Positions 8,657-18,622 of a stretch of 64,000 nucleotides of DNA are shown here, piece after piece. The notes below the pieces were generated by a model. That model saw nothing but the letters and a program-made list of their open reading frames with translations, was not told where the DNA came from and made no database searches. The translations under genes were made by a program, and so were the position numbers. Position 1 is the first letter of the stretch, and every line of letters starts with the position of its first letter. Location: assembly GCA_945828315.1 (NCBI GenBank), contig CALZQA010000001.1, forward strand, positions 1-64,000. Reading direction: 5' to 3'. The DNA is from an uncultured bacterium (lineage in GTDB: Bacteria > Bacillota > Clostridia > Lachnospirales > Lachnospiraceae).

Positions 8657-9808
8657 ATGGATCAGAAAGAAAAAGCAATCAAGCTGCACAGAGAATGGAA
8701 CGGAAAGCTGGTAACGACCTCCAAGGCACCGGTCAAGGATCGTGAAGCACTGGCGATCGCCTATACACCCGGCGTTGCAGAACCCTGCAAGATCATTGCG
8801 GAGCACCCGGAGGAAGTTTATAATTATACGATCAAGGCAAATACGGTAGCCGTTGTTTCTGACGGCAGCGCTGTCCTGGGTCTGGGAAATATCGGCGCGT
8901 ATGCAGCCATGCCTGTCATGGAGGGAAAATGCGTACTTTTCAAGGAATTCGGTGATGTAAACGCTGTCCCGATCTGTCTGGATACGCAGGATACGGAAGA
9001 GATCATCCAGACAGTCAAAAATATTGCCCCCTGTTTCGGCGGCATCAACTTAGAGGACATTTCCGCTCCCCGCTGTTTTGAGATTGAGGAGCGCCTGAAA
9101 AAAATGCTGGACATCCCTGTCTTTCACGATGACCAGCACGGTACTGCGATCGTTGTTCTGGCAGGTATCATCAACGGTCTGCGCGTCACCGGCAAGAAAA
9201 AAGAAGACTGCAAGGTCGTTGTCAACGGTGCAGGCTCTGCGGGCGTAGCGATCACAAAGCTGCTCTTGAATTACGGTTTCCCGAACGTCACCATGTGCGA
9301 CAAGGAAGGCATCATCGGTCCCGATTATCCGAACCTGAACTGGATGCAGCAGGAAATGACAAAAGTGACAAACTTAAGCCATGCGACCGGAACACTTGCC
9401 GATGCGTTAAAGGGCGCTGACATCTTTGTGGGTGTATCCGCACCCGGCATCGTATCTGCGGAAATGGTTGCTTCCATGAATAAGGATTCCATCCTTTTTG
9501 CAATGGCAAATCCTGTACCGGAGATCATGCCCGATGTGGCAAAGGCTGCCGGTGCACGCATTGTCGGAACCGGACGCAGCGATTTCCCGAATCAGGTCAA
9601 TAATGTAGTCGCTTTCCCCGGTATCTTCCGCGGTGCTCTGGAGGGCCATGCAAAACAGATCACCGAGGAAATGAAGCTGGCTGCAGCTGAGGCGATCGCA
9701 GGTCTTGTATCTGACGAACAGCTCAGCGATGATTTTATCATGCCGGAGGCTTTTGATCCCCGCGTTGCCGAAGTCGTCAGCAAGGCAGTGCGCGATCATA
9801 TCCGCTGA
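8657..9808 (+). CDS. NAD(P)-dependent malic enzyme
   Basis: 383 aa; YTPGVAEPCK, FHDDQHGTAIV and GAGSAGVAI motifs. Confidence 0.93.
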   Translation: MDQKEKAIKLHREWNGKLVTTSKAPVKDREALAIAYTPGVAEPCKIIAEHPEEVYNYTIKANTVAVVSDGSAVLGLGNIGAYAAMPVMEGKCVLFKEFGDVNAVPICLDTQDTEEIIQTVKNIAPCFGGINLEDISAPRCFEIEERLKKMLDIPVFHDDQHGTAIVVLAGIINGLRVTGKKKEDCKVVVNGAGSAGVAITKLLLNYGFPNVTMCDKEGIIGPDYPNLNWMQQEMTKVTNLSHATGTLADALKGADIFVGVSAPGIVSAEMVASMNKDSILFAMANPVPEIMPDVAKAAGARIVGTGRSDFPNQVNNVVAFPGIFRGALEGHAKQITEEMKLAAAEAIAGLVSDEQLSDDFIMPEAFDPRVAEVVSKAVRDHIR

Positions 9809-9839
9809 TGCCACACCGGAATGTTCTTGAGGTATCGCT

Positions 9840-10811
9840 ATGCAGCTTACCAATCTTCCGAAATACTGGCTGGACAAACCCTACTACAGTCTGGATGCCT
9901 ATCTGAAACAGACCTTTGGCGAGAAGATCTACCGTCTGTCCTTAGATGGCGGATTTTCGTGTCCAAACCGTGATGGAACGCTGGGCACCCGTGGCTGCAG
10001 TTTTTGTAGCGCAGGCGGTTCCGGTGATTTTGCAGCTGACCGGCGAAAGTCAATCGCCGAACAGCTTTCAGAGGCGAAGGAACGGATCGCCGCCAAGACA
10101 AATGCGAAACATTTTATTGCCTACTTTCAGGCATATACAAACACCTACGCAGATATCTCCTATCTGCGTACTGTTTTTTCCGAGGCACTGTATCCCGATG
10201 AGATCGTGGCACTCTCCGTCGCCACCCGTGTGGATTGTCTGGGCGATGACGTATTACAGCTCCTGTGTGAGCTGCGTGAGACCTTTCACAAGCCTGTCTG
10301 GGTGGAACTCGGTATACAGAGCATACATGACAAGTCGCTCCGGCGCGTGCGCAGCGGCTTTACCTATGCAGACTGTGAGACCGCAATTATGCGTTTGCAT
10401 AAACACGACATTCCTTCCATTGTGCACCTGATCCTCGGTCTGCCTGGCGAGAGCAAGGAACAGATGCTCGCCTCCGTAAAAAAGGTCTGCGCACTTCCGA
10501 TCGCAGGACTGAAGCTGCAGCTTTTGCACATCCTGTCCGGGACAGATCTCGCTGCGGAATACGAAGAAACGCCTTTTCCGGTTTTTGAGATGGAGGATTA
10601 CTGCCGGTTTGTTGTGACTTGTATCGAACATGTTCCTGCGCACATCGTCCTTCACCGTATCACCGGCGACGGCCCGAAAAAACTGTTGCTCGCTCCTGCA
10701 TGGAGCGGTGACAAAAGACGCGTCCTGAACCGTATTCACGCAGTGTTCCGTGAGCGGAATACATGGCAGGGACGCCTGTGTGAAAATAATAGCAACGAAT
10801 TCGACCTGTGA
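9840..10811 (+). CDS. TIGR01212-type radical SAM protein (YhcC-like)
   Basis: 323 aa; SLDGGFSCPNRDGTLGTRGCSFCSAGGSGDFA; WVELGIQS. Confidence 0.88.
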   Translation: MQLTNLPKYWLDKPYYSLDAYLKQTFGEKIYRLSLDGGFSCPNRDGTLGTRGCSFCSAGGSGDFAADRRKSIAEQLSEAKERIAAKTNAKHFIAYFQAYTNTYADISYLRTVFSEALYPDEIVALSVATRVDCLGDDVLQLLCELRETFHKPVWVELGIQSIHDKSLRRVRSGFTYADCETAIMRLHKHDIPSIVHLILGLPGESKEQMLASVKKVCALPIAGLKLQLLHILSGTDLAAEYEETPFPVFEMEDYCRFVVTCIEHVPAHIVLHRITGDGPKKLLLAPAWSGDKRRVLNRIHAVFRERNTWQGRLCENNSNEFDL

Positions 10812-10854
10812 AATAATATAGCGGCTGAAACGCTGCGCAAATGAGGTATGATTT

Positions 10855-11370
10855 ATGGCTGAACCTTTAACGACTTATAAATTGATGATACTTGCGCTGC
10901 TGGAGGAATCGGATTCCCCGCTCTCCGGCACGCAGCTGTCTGATTTTTTTCTGGAAAAAGATTATACAAATTATTTTACTGTGCAGGAGGCACTGCACGA
11001 GTTGGATGAGAATGCCTTTATTAAAAAGGAATCTACCCACAACAACACCCGGTATTCGATCACTCCGGCCGGCGCCGAGACGCTATCTTTTTTCTCTGAC
11101 AAGCTCTCTGCCGGTATCCACGAAGACATCCGGGAATACCTTTCCGCAAATCAGCTGTCGATCCGCGAGGCCGCTTCCGTTCTGGCGGATTACTATAAAG
11201 CGCCCGGCGATCAGTATGCCGTCCGCTGCCAGCTCAAGGAAAAAGAAAATCCGCGCATTGATCTGACGATCACCGTGCCGAACCGGGAGATCGCCGAAGC
11301 GATCTGCGACAACTGGAAGCAGCAGAGCGAGCATGTGTATGAATATCTGATGGATCTGCTGGTGAAATAA
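10855..11370 (+). CDS. DUF4364 family protein
   Basis: 171 aa; winged-helix-like N terminus (TYKLMILALLEESDSPLSGTQLSDFFLE). Confidence 0.7.
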   Translation: MAEPLTTYKLMILALLEESDSPLSGTQLSDFFLEKDYTNYFTVQEALHELDENAFIKKESTHNNTRYSITPAGAETLSFFSDKLSAGIHEDIREYLSANQLSIREAASVLADYYKAPGDQYAVRCQLKEKENPRIDLTITVPNREIAEAICDNWKQQSEHVYEYLMDLLVK

Positions 11371-11400
11371 TAGAAAGTATGCTCTGCGAACTTTCTATTA
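11368..11400. terminator. Inverted repeat downstream of DUF4364 gene
   Basis: TAATAGAAAGT / ACTTTCTATTA. Confidence 0.5.
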
Positions 11401-11412
11401 TCAGGAATAAAG

Positions 11413-11451
11413 AAAAGGGATATGTTCCACTGTATGGACCATATCCCTTTT
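11413..11451. terminator. Terminator between convergent DUF4364 gene and sigH
   Basis: AAAAGGGATATG ... CATATCCCTTTT stem. Confidence 0.65.
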
Positions 11452-11454
11452 GTT

Positions 11455-12072
11455 TTAAATACTTGTATTTTCAAGCTTCCCGATCTTTCCCCGGATACGC
11501 TGCAATGCATTGTCAATGGACTTTGGCGTTTTACCCAGATAGTCCGCGATCTGGCGGTAATCCATGCCTTGCAGGTACAGATCACACACCTGTTTTTCCA
11601 TCGGGCTTAAGATCGTCTCTAAATGTTCAAAGAAATCCCGATATGCCTCCTGTTGGATCATTAGGCGCTCCGGATTCTGCTCGGTGGCTCCCTCCAGTGT
11701 ATCTCCCAGTGTCAGCCCGCCTTCCTCATTCGTTTCCTCCGACAGGGAAACATAGGAATTGAGGGGCGCATGCTTCAGCCTCTGGGATGCCTCAATTGCA
11801 TGATACATCTGTCTGGTGATGCATAGCTCCGCAAAATGATAAAAAGAGGTCTCTTTTTCCGGCGAAAAATCCCGAATCGCTTTAAATAAGCCGATCATTC
11901 CTTCCTGAATCAGATCCTCTTTCTCTGCTCCGATCAGATAAAGGGCATTCGCCTTCTTCATGACCAGATTCTTGTATTTTTTACAAAGGTAATCAGTGAT
12001 GCTGTCATTGCCCGCAGAAAGCTGCATCAGCAGTTCCTCATCCCGGACGTTTTCATATTCATTCTGTCTCAT
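11455..12072 (-). CDS. sigH: RNA polymerase sigma-H-like factor
   Basis: MRQNEYENVRDEELLMQLSAGNDSITDYLCKKYKNLVMKKA; QEGMIGLFKAIRDF; located downstream of rlmB; ORF-track start lies inside rlmB, so start revised to 12072. Confidence 0.88.
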   Translation of the reverse strand: MRQNEYENVRDEELLMQLSAGNDSITDYLCKKYKNLVMKKANALYLIGAEKEDLIQEGMIGLFKAIRDFSPEKETSFYHFAELCITRQMYHAIEASQRLKHAPLNSYVSLSEETNEEGGLTLGDTLEGATEQNPERLMIQQEAYRDFFEHLETILSPMEKQVCDLYLQGMDYRQIADYLGKTPKSIDNALQRIRGKIGKLENTSI

Positions 12073-12076
12073 TTTA

Positions 12077-12835
12077 CTAAACCTGTAACCGCTGGCGTAC
12101 GATCTCATATGCCAGCACACCGCATGCCACCGATGCATTCAACGAATCGATGTCACCCTTCATCGGGATGGAAGCGATCATATCACAGTGCTCGCGCACC
12201 AGCTTGCTGACCCCCTCACCCTCATTGCCAATGACCAGTCCGATGGAACCCTTCAGATTCAGGTCGTACATCTGCGTACCGCCCATATCCGCGCACACAA
12301 ACCACATGCCTTCTTTTTTCAGTTCCTCGATCGTGCTGGTGAGATTCGTCACCTTTGCCACCGGTGTATAGTTGATGGCTCCGGCAGATGCCTTTGCCAC
12401 AGTCGCTGTCAGTCCCACTGCGCGGCGTTTCGGAATGATCACGCCATGCGCACCTGCCAGGTTGGCGGTACGGATGATGGCACCCAGATTATGCGGATCT
12501 TCGATATTATCCAACAGGATCACAAAAGGGGCTTCTCCCTTTTCCCTTGCGATCTGCAGAATATCTTCCACCTCAGCATAAGAGTATGCCGCTGACTGTG
12601 CGATCACGCCCTGATGCTTTCCGGTCTCCGAGAGCTGATCCAGCCGCTCTTTTGACACGAAGTTTAAGATCGTGTCATGCTTTCTCGCCTCCCGCACGAT
12701 CGTGCGCACCGGTCCGTCCTGACAGCCGTCAAGCACGTAAAGCTTGTCGATCGTCTTTCCGGAACGGAATGCCTCCAGTACTGCGTTGCGGCCTTCGATT
12801 TTTGTTTCCTCTACACGTGTTTGTGTATCTTCCAT
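12077..12835 (-). CDS. rlmB: 23S rRNA (guanosine-2'-O-)-methyltransferase RlmB / SpoU family
   Basis: 252 aa; LLDNIEDPHNLGAIIRTA, IGNEGEGVS, IPMKGDIDSLNASVA SpoU motifs. Confidence 0.94.
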   Translation of the reverse strand: MEDTQTRVEETKIEGRNAVLEAFRSGKTIDKLYVLDGCQDGPVRTIVREARKHDTILNFVSKERLDQLSETGKHQGVIAQSAAYSYAEVEDILQIAREKGEAPFVILLDNIEDPHNLGAIIRTANLAGAHGVIIPKRRAVGLTATVAKASAGAINYTPVAKVTNLTSTIEELKKEGMWFVCADMGGTQMYDLNLKGSIGLVIGNEGEGVSKLVREHCDMIASIPMKGDIDSLNASVACGVLAYEIVRQRLQV

Positions 12836-12886
12836 TCGTATTCTCCCAAATTCTGTATTTCAACAGGACACCCTTTACGGATGCTG

Positions 12887-13420
12887 TCACATCTCTTCGT
12901 CCACCTGCACCGTATCCGGCTGCTGATGCGTTTCCACATGATTTTTTTTAGTGCTGTGCCGGTTATGTGCCTCCGCATATTTGCCCTCGCCCGGCTTGTA
13001 TGTATCTACCGCCAGCTTTACCAGCTCCATAAGGCGCTCAGTCTGATCCGTCAGATACAGATAGCCCATCAGCGCCTCAAACCCGGTGGCCCTGCGATAG
13101 TCATTGATGGAGGCGTTTTTTGCCATCGTCGAAGACTTTGCGTTACGCCCTCGGCGATAGACACTCTCCTCCTCCGGTGAAAGCTCCGGCAGTAAAATAT
13201 CCATCATCTTTGACTGTGCCTCCGCCTTTACCAGCTGGCTCGTCTGACGGTGCAAAAGCCCCGCCCGCGTGTTTGTCCGCGCCACCATCACCGAGCGGAC
13301 GACAAGCTCATAGATGCCGTCGCCGATGTATGCGAGGGTGAGCGGACTGACCGTGCGGATGTCCACATCCTGATCCAGACCGAATTGTTGTTTGATATAT
13401 GCGTTTAAGCCCGTTTCCAT
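12887..13420 (-). CDS. mrnC: Mini-ribonuclease III
   Basis: Domain of 177 aa: [35 protein letters not shown]; downstream of cysS. Confidence 0.92.
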   Translation of the reverse strand: METGLNAYIKQQFGLDQDVDIRTVSPLTLAYIGDGIYELVVRSVMVARTNTRAGLLHRQTSQLVKAEAQSKMMDILLPELSPEEESVYRRGRNAKSSTMAKNASINDYRRATGFEALMGYLYLTDQTERLMELVKLAVDTYKPGEGKYAEAHNRHSTKKNHVETHQQPDTVQVDEEM

Positions 13421-14811
13421 TTTACGCCTTCTCTGGTATCCTCCAGAATGATGCCGCGGTTCTTTAACTCGTCGCGGATCTCGTCAGCTCTGGCAAAGTT
13501 CTTTGCCTTCTTCGCCTCGGTACGCTCCTGGATCAATGCCTCAATATCTGCGTCCAGAAGTTCTTCCTCCTGCTCTAAAATAATGCCCAGCACATCGCAC
13601 AGCGTGTTCAGGCGTGCGTAGAGCAGTTCCAGATAAGTGCTGCTGTTTTCAGAGGATGCATTCGTATTGATATATTTCACCAACTCAAATACAGCTGATA
13701 CCGCATCGGCCGTGTTGGCATCATCATCCATTGCCGCCTCAAATTTTTTCACATACTCCTCTGTCGCATCAAAAAATGCCTGTTCTTCCTCGGTCATATC
13801 CTGCTTTGTGGTGGCATCCATCTGACGCTTCAGAGTGCTTGCGGCGGTCACGATACGCTCTAATCCGTTCTTTGCTGCATCCATCAGATCTGCCGAGAAG
13901 TTTAACGGGCTTCTGTAATGTGCACTCAGCATAAAAAATCGAAGCACCTGCAGATCATATTTTTCCGCAATGTCACGGACGGTAAAGAAATTGCCCAGAG
14001 ACTTTGACATTTTCTGATTGTTGATATTCAAAAATCCGTTGTGCATCCAGTATTTTGCAAAAGGCACGCCGTTTGCTGCCTCGGACTGGGCGATCTCATT
14101 CTCATGGTGCGGGAAGATCAGATCCTCGCCGCCTGCATGGATGTCGATCTCATCGCCAAGGTATTTTTTGGACATGACAGAGCACTCGATATGCCAGCCC
14201 GGTCTGCCTTCGCACCAAGGAGACTCCCAATAAGGCTCGCCTTCTTTTTTCGGCTTCCAGAGTACGAAGTCCAGCGGATCCTCCTTCAGATCTCCGGTCA
14301 CCTTGATATCGCGATGTCCGGCCTGCAGATCATCCAGATTTTTGTGAGATAGCTTGCCATACTCCGAAAATTTACGTGTACGGAAGTAGACCGTGCCATC
14401 CTCCGCCGCATAGGCATAGCCCTTTTCGATCAGCGTGGAGATCATATCGATCATACCCTGGATCTCATTGGTGGCAAGCGGATGTGTGGTGGCGGGCTTT
14501 ACATTCATTGCCGCCATGTCCTTTTTGCACTCCTCAATATAGCGCTCGGAGATGACAGAAGCGTCTACGCCCTCCTCATTTGCCTTTTTGATGATCTTGT
14601 CATCCACATCGGTAAAATTCGATACATAGTTGACATCGTAACCCTTGTACTCCAGATAACGACGGAATGTATCAAAGACGATCATCGGTCTGGCATTTCC
14701 GATATGGATCAGGTTATATACAGTGGGTCCGCACACATACATGCTGACCTTTCCTTCCTCTAACGGTACGAATTCCTCTTTTTGTCTGCTCATCGTGTTA
14801 AAAATTTTCAT
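13405..14811 (-). CDS. cysS: Cysteinyl-tRNA synthetase
   Basis: 468 aa; HIGNARPM (HIGH), KMSKSLGN (KMSKS), YVCGPTVYN. Confidence 0.97.
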   Translation of the reverse strand: MKIFNTMSRQKEEFVPLEEGKVSMYVCGPTVYNLIHIGNARPMIVFDTFRRYLEYKGYDVNYVSNFTDVDDKIIKKANEEGVDASVISERYIEECKKDMAAMNVKPATTHPLATNEIQGMIDMISTLIEKGYAYAAEDGTVYFRTRKFSEYGKLSHKNLDDLQAGHRDIKVTGDLKEDPLDFVLWKPKKEGEPYWESPWCEGRPGWHIECSVMSKKYLGDEIDIHAGGEDLIFPHHENEIAQSEAANGVPFAKYWMHNGFLNINNQKMSKSLGNFFTVRDIAEKYDLQVLRFFMLSAHYRSPLNFSADLMDAAKNGLERIVTAASTLKRQMDATTKQDMTEEEQAFFDATEEYVKKFEAAMDDDANTADAVSAVFELVKYINTNASSENSSTYLELLYARLNTLCDVLGIILEQEEELLDADIEALIQERTEAKKAKNFARADEIRDELKNRGIILEDTREGVKWKRA

Positions 14812-14823
14812 TTTTCTATCCTC

Positions 14824-15369
14824 CTATCTCTGTTTCGTACAGCCGCTGCAGCCTGCACAGCCGGCCTCCGAAGCCGCTATGGGCGCACTCGCGTCAAACA
14901 GACCGGTCAGCGCACAGATTGCCTGAGAGCTGATCCCTTCTTCTCTGCCGGTAAAACCGAGACGCTCCTCTGTCGTCGCCTTGACATTGACCTGTGAAAG
15001 ATCCAGGTGCAGTGTATCTGCGATATTCTCCCGCATTTTTTGGATGTGCGGTGCGATCTTCGGCTTCTGCGCGATCACTGTCGCATCGATATTTTCTACC
15101 GCATAGCCCTCCTGATTCAAAAGTTCGCCCACATGTGCAAGAAGCTGCAGACTGTCTGCCCCCTCATAGGTCGGGTCAGTGTCAGGAAAATGCTGACCGA
15201 TATCTCCCAATGCCGCCGCTCCCAGCAGCGCGTCCATGATCGCATGCAGCAGCACATCCGCATCCGAATGTCCCAGCAGTCCCAACGTGTGCGGGATCTC
15301 CACACCGCCTAAAATGAGTTTTCGCCCTTCTACTAATCTATGCACATCGTATCCGATTCCTACTCTCAT
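14824..15369 (-). CDS. ispF: 2-C-methyl-D-erythritol 2,4-cyclodiphosphate synthase
   Basis: [58 protein letters not shown]. Confidence 0.96.
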   Translation of the reverse strand: MRVGIGYDVHRLVEGRKLILGGVEIPHTLGLLGHSDADVLLHAIMDALLGAAALGDIGQHFPDTDPTYEGADSLQLLAHVGELLNQEGYAVENIDATVIAQKPKIAPHIQKMRENIADTLHLDLSQVNVKATTEERLGFTGREEGISSQAICALTGLFDASAPIAASEAGCAGCSGCTKQR

Positions 15370-15378
15370 CTTTTCTCC

Positions 15379-16452
15379 TTATAATTGCCTGTAATGAGCC
15401 AGCACCATCATCGCGATCTGAAACGTCATCGCGTCATCAAACCGGCGGATATCCAGTCCCACGATCTTTTCAAAACGCTCCAGCCGGTACACCAGTGTAT
15501 TCCTGTGTAAATAGAGTTGGCGCGCTGTCTCTGAAATATTCAGATTGTTTTCAAAAAACAGGCGGATCGTCACCTGCATTTCTTCATCAATGTCCTGATC
15601 CGGCAGTTTTTCGCCGAATACCTCGTGCAGAAACAGCTCACAAAGATCCTTCGGAAGCTCATAGATCAGGCGCGCGATGCCAAGCTTAGAGTATGCAACG
15701 ACCTCACGCTGCTCCTGAAAAATACCGGCAATGCGCAGTGCCAGAGCTGCCTCCCGCTTTGCATCCATCAATTCAGCCAATGTTTCCTTCGGTGTGCTGT
15801 AGCCCACACGGGTTTTGATCATCAATTCAGAAAGCATCGTATCCATCGCGGAAAGTACGTCTTCCTCCGCCCGCTCCGCGCTTACGCCCTTCTCATATGC
15901 CTTGATAAGTACCAGATGCTTCTCATCCTCCAAAAACAGCAGATCCTGCCTGCCGTCTGCAAACAGGCTCGTCAGCATGCGCAGTGCACTTGTATCCTCC
16001 AACGGCTGTGCCAGCTCGAACAGATACAGGATGCGCGGTACATCTTTTAACTTCAGGCGCCCGGCCTGCTTATACAGGTCGCTTGCAGGAATATCTCCTG
16101 CCAGAAGCACTGCCGCAAATGCATTTTTATCGGTATCCTTTTTGATCGCATCAAAGAACAGCTGCAGTTCACTTGCCGCCATGCGCCCCGGCACAAGCAC
16201 TGCAGGTGCATTTCCTTCCGCGATGAGCAGCATCCGCTCCTCTGCCGCACACACCGGAAATGATGTAAACCCTTCCACCGACGGTTCTTTCTCATCACTG
16301 GAAAACAGCTCCTCCAGCTGTTTTTCAGACAAGGCATCTTCCGTCAGCGTACCCTCCGCATATTCCTCCGATGACACATAGAGTGCAAAACGGAGCCCGG
16401 AGATTTCTGTCAGTTCTTTTAGAATCTGCTGCAATTTTTTATGCATAATCAA
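15379..16452 (-). CDS. PucR/CdaR-type helix-turn-helix regulator
   Basis: 357 aa; C-terminal LRLFFENNLNISETARQLYLHRNTLVYRLERFEKIVGLDIR; ATG alternative start at 16446. Confidence 0.85.
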   Translation of the reverse strand: MIMHKKLQQILKELTEISGLRFALYVSSEEYAEGTLTEDALSEKQLEELFSSDEKEPSVEGFTSFPVCAAEERMLLIAEGNAPAVLVPGRMAASELQLFFDAIKKDTDKNAFAAVLLAGDIPASDLYKQAGRLKLKDVPRILYLFELAQPLEDTSALRMLTSLFADGRQDLLFLEDEKHLVLIKAYEKGVSAERAEEDVLSAMDTMLSELMIKTRVGYSTPKETLAELMDAKREAALALRIAGIFQEQREVVAYSKLGIARLIYELPKDLCELFLHEVFGEKLPDQDIDEEMQVTIRLFFENNLNISETARQLYLHRNTLVYRLERFEKIVGLDIRRFDDAMTFQIAMMVLAHYRQL

Positions 16453-17483
16453 ACACTCATTTCTGCAATGGTATCAATCAGCCGTCTGGTATCCTCCCAT
16501 CCGAGGCAGGGATCTGTGATGGATTTTCCGTAGATCATATGGTCACAGATCGGCTGATTGCCCTCTTCCAGATAGCTCTCTATCATAAAACCCTTCACAA
16601 GCTTTTTCAATTCTTCATTGTGCCGACGGTTGTTCAGCACTTCCTTTGCTATACGGATCTGCTCCTTGTACTGCTTGTTGGAGTTGGAATGATTCGTATC
16701 CACGATCACCGCCGGATTTGCAAATTCCTGCTCACGGTATGCACTGAGCAGCTGCATCATATCCTCATAATGGTAGTTCGGATGGCACTCGCCTTTACTG
16801 TTCACGTAGCCACGCAGGATACAGTGCGCCAGCGGATTTCCGCTGGTGCTCACGTTATAGCCGCGGTAGATAAAGGACGTGGGATTCTGTGCCGCCCGGA
16901 TCGCATTGAGCATCACGGACATATCGCCACTGGTGGGATTTTTCATTCCCACGGGAATATCCATACCGCTGGCAGTCAGACGATGCTGCTGGTTTTCCAC
17001 AGAGCGGGCACCGATAGCCTCATAAGATAAAATATCATCGAGATAACTGCGGTTTTCAGGATAAAGCATCTCATCCGCTGCTGTCAGACCACTCTCGTTC
17101 ATGGCACGGATATGCATCTTCCGGATCATCACAATACCCTTATAAAGATCCGGTGCCTGCATCGGATCGGGCTGATGAAGCATACCTTTGTATCCGGCTC
17201 CGGTGGTCCGAGGCTTGTTTGTATAAATTCGGGGGATCAGGATCAGACGCTCCTTCACCTCTTCGTTGATCTTTGCAAGACGGCTCACATACTCGCAGAC
17301 AGAATCCTCATTGTCCGCAGAGCACGGTCCGATGATCACGATAAATTTGTCCGATTCGCCGGTAAATACCTTCTTGATTTCCGCATCACGCGCCTTTTTT
17401 AAAGCCGTAAGCTCCGGGGAAAGCGGATATTCCATTTTTAAGATCTCCGGCTCCGGCAGCCGGTTATGGATCGTCATTGACAT
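16449..17483 (-). CDS. 3-deoxy-7-phosphoheptulonate synthase (class I AroF/G/H type)
   Basis: 344 aa; VIIGPCSADNEDSV, RIYTNKPRTTGAGYKGM, PVGMKNPTSGD, IVDTNHSNSNKQY. Confidence 0.95.
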   Translation of the reverse strand: MSMTIHNRLPEPEILKMEYPLSPELTALKKARDAEIKKVFTGESDKFIVIIGPCSADNEDSVCEYVSRLAKINEEVKERLILIPRIYTNKPRTTGAGYKGMLHQPDPMQAPDLYKGIVMIRKMHIRAMNESGLTAADEMLYPENRSYLDDILSYEAIGARSVENQQHRLTASGMDIPVGMKNPTSGDMSVMLNAIRAAQNPTSFIYRGYNVSTSGNPLAHCILRGYVNSKGECHPNYHYEDMMQLLSAYREQEFANPAVIVDTNHSNSNKQYKEQIRIAKEVLNNRRHNEELKKLVKGFMIESYLEEGNQPICDHMIYGKSITDPCLGWEDTRRLIDTIAEMSV

Positions 17484-17486
17484 GTT

Positions 17487-18137
17487 CTATCTCCTCATCA
17501 TATCATTCTGCTGTTCTTCAGCGAGTTCTTCTTCTGTCATGTATTTTCGAAAGACTTTTTCGATCGCCAGATTGATAAATACCATCGCAATGGCAGGTAC
17601 AAACCAGGAAAAAAGCGGCAATACCCAGCACACATACAGTGCCACTGCCAGCAGAACAAGCACGATCAATGAATATCCCGGGTTCGTGAATGCCATGATC
17701 GCTCCATTTTTCAGCGTTGTCTTGATATTATCCTCAAAGCGCGCCATATAGGCAAAAACATACATAAACCAGATCAGAACTATAGCTAAAAGACCGTAGA
17801 AGAAATATGCCATAACACCGATCTTCTCACCGGCCTTCAGATACTCGATACAAATGCTGATATCGAAATAAAAGATCACAAAGATAGCCAGGAAGATCAG
17901 CCAGGTTTTTGTTGCCTGCTTGAAATTCCCTTTAAAGGAAGCCCAATATTCTTTCCAGATTCCGCTGCGCTGATTGCGGATCACCTTGTGTGTCGTATAA
18001 TAAAAGGCGGTTGTCGCCGCACCGATCGTAAAGATCGGAATGCATGTGAACAGCCACATAATGTTCAAAAGAATTGCGTCAACCGCAGAGTTGACCGATG
18101 ACCACAGCTTATTATCTGCATTAAAAAATCCTGCCAT
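17487..18137 (-). CDS. DUF624 / YesL family membrane protein
   Basis: MAGFFNADNKLWSSVNSAVDAILLNIMWLFTCIPIFTIGAATTAFYYTTHKV; start revised to 18137 where an AAGGGG SD-like sequence precedes. Confidence 0.8.
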   Translation of the reverse strand: MAGFFNADNKLWSSVNSAVDAILLNIMWLFTCIPIFTIGAATTAFYYTTHKVIRNQRSGIWKEYWASFKGNFKQATKTWLIFLAIFVIFYFDISICIEYLKAGEKIGVMAYFFYGLLAIVLIWFMYVFAYMARFEDNIKTTLKNGAIMAFTNPGYSLIVLVLLAVALYVCWVLPLFSWFVPAIAMVFINLAIEKVFRKYMTEEELAEEQQNDMMRR

Positions 18138-18299
18138 AAAATTACCCCTTTCTTCGCTGCCTGTTTCTTTTGCAGTCCGATGCATGGCATGCATTCGTTT
18201 GGAATTGCTGCACATAATTCATATAAGTATATCACGTGACGCACGCGGGTGTCAAATTCTAGCAAAGTAATAGTTCATGAAAAAAAAGAAAAAAAACTG

Positions 18300-18328
18300 T
18301 TGACATTTCCCGATTCATTCTGTATACT
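18300..18328 (+). promoter_or_regulatory. tRNA operon promoter
   Basis: TTGACA-17 nt-TATACT upstream of tRNA-Val. Confidence 0.8.
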
Positions 18329-18364
18329 TTGTTAAGTCGGGTCACGAAAGCGACTCACACATAT

Positions 18365-18437
18365 GGGATCTTAGCTCAGCTGGGAGAGCATCTGCCTTAC
18401 AAGCAGAGGGTCATAGGTTCGAGCCCTATAGGTCCCA
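18365..18437 (+). tRNA. tRNA-Val (anticodon UAC)
   Basis: Cloverleaf: acceptor GGGATCT/AGGTCCC, anticodon arm TCTGC CTTACAA GCAGA, T arm ATAGG TTCGAGC CCTAT. Confidence 0.93.
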
Positions 18438-18449
18438 TACCTTAAAAAT

Positions 18450-18523
18450 GGCGAGATGGCTCAACTGGCTAGAGCGTCCGGTTCATACCCGGGAGGTTGA
18501 GAGTTCAAGTCTCTCTCTCGCTA
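18450..18523 (+). tRNA. tRNA-Met-like (anticodon CAU), probably elongator
   Basis: Acceptor GGCGAGA/TCTCGCT, anticodon loop TTCATAC; no initiator-type GGG/CCC anticodon stem; tRNA-Ile2 (lysidine) not excluded. Confidence 0.88.
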
Positions 18524-18527
18524 CTTC

Positions 18528-18558
18528 ATCCCTTGGAGATATTCCAAGGGATTTTTTT
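18528..18558 (+). terminator. tRNA operon terminator
   Basis: ATCCCTTGGA/TCCAAGGGAT followed by TTTTTTT. Confidence 0.85.
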
Positions 18559-18570
18559 GTATAAAAATCG

Positions 18571-18595
18571 AAAGTGCACACCAGGTGTGCACTTT
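18571..18595 (-). terminator. Terminator downstream of metH
   Basis: AAAGTGCACACCAGGTGTGCACTTT near-perfect palindrome, T-rich on the minus side. Confidence 0.65.
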
Positions 18596-18622
18596 CTTCT
18601 TTACATTCTAAAAACTCTATGA

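Noticed and set aside
11455-12138. ORF-track start of sigH at 12138
   Set aside because: Overlaps the end of rlmB; ATG at 12072 (MRQNEYENVRDEELL) fits SigH proteins better.
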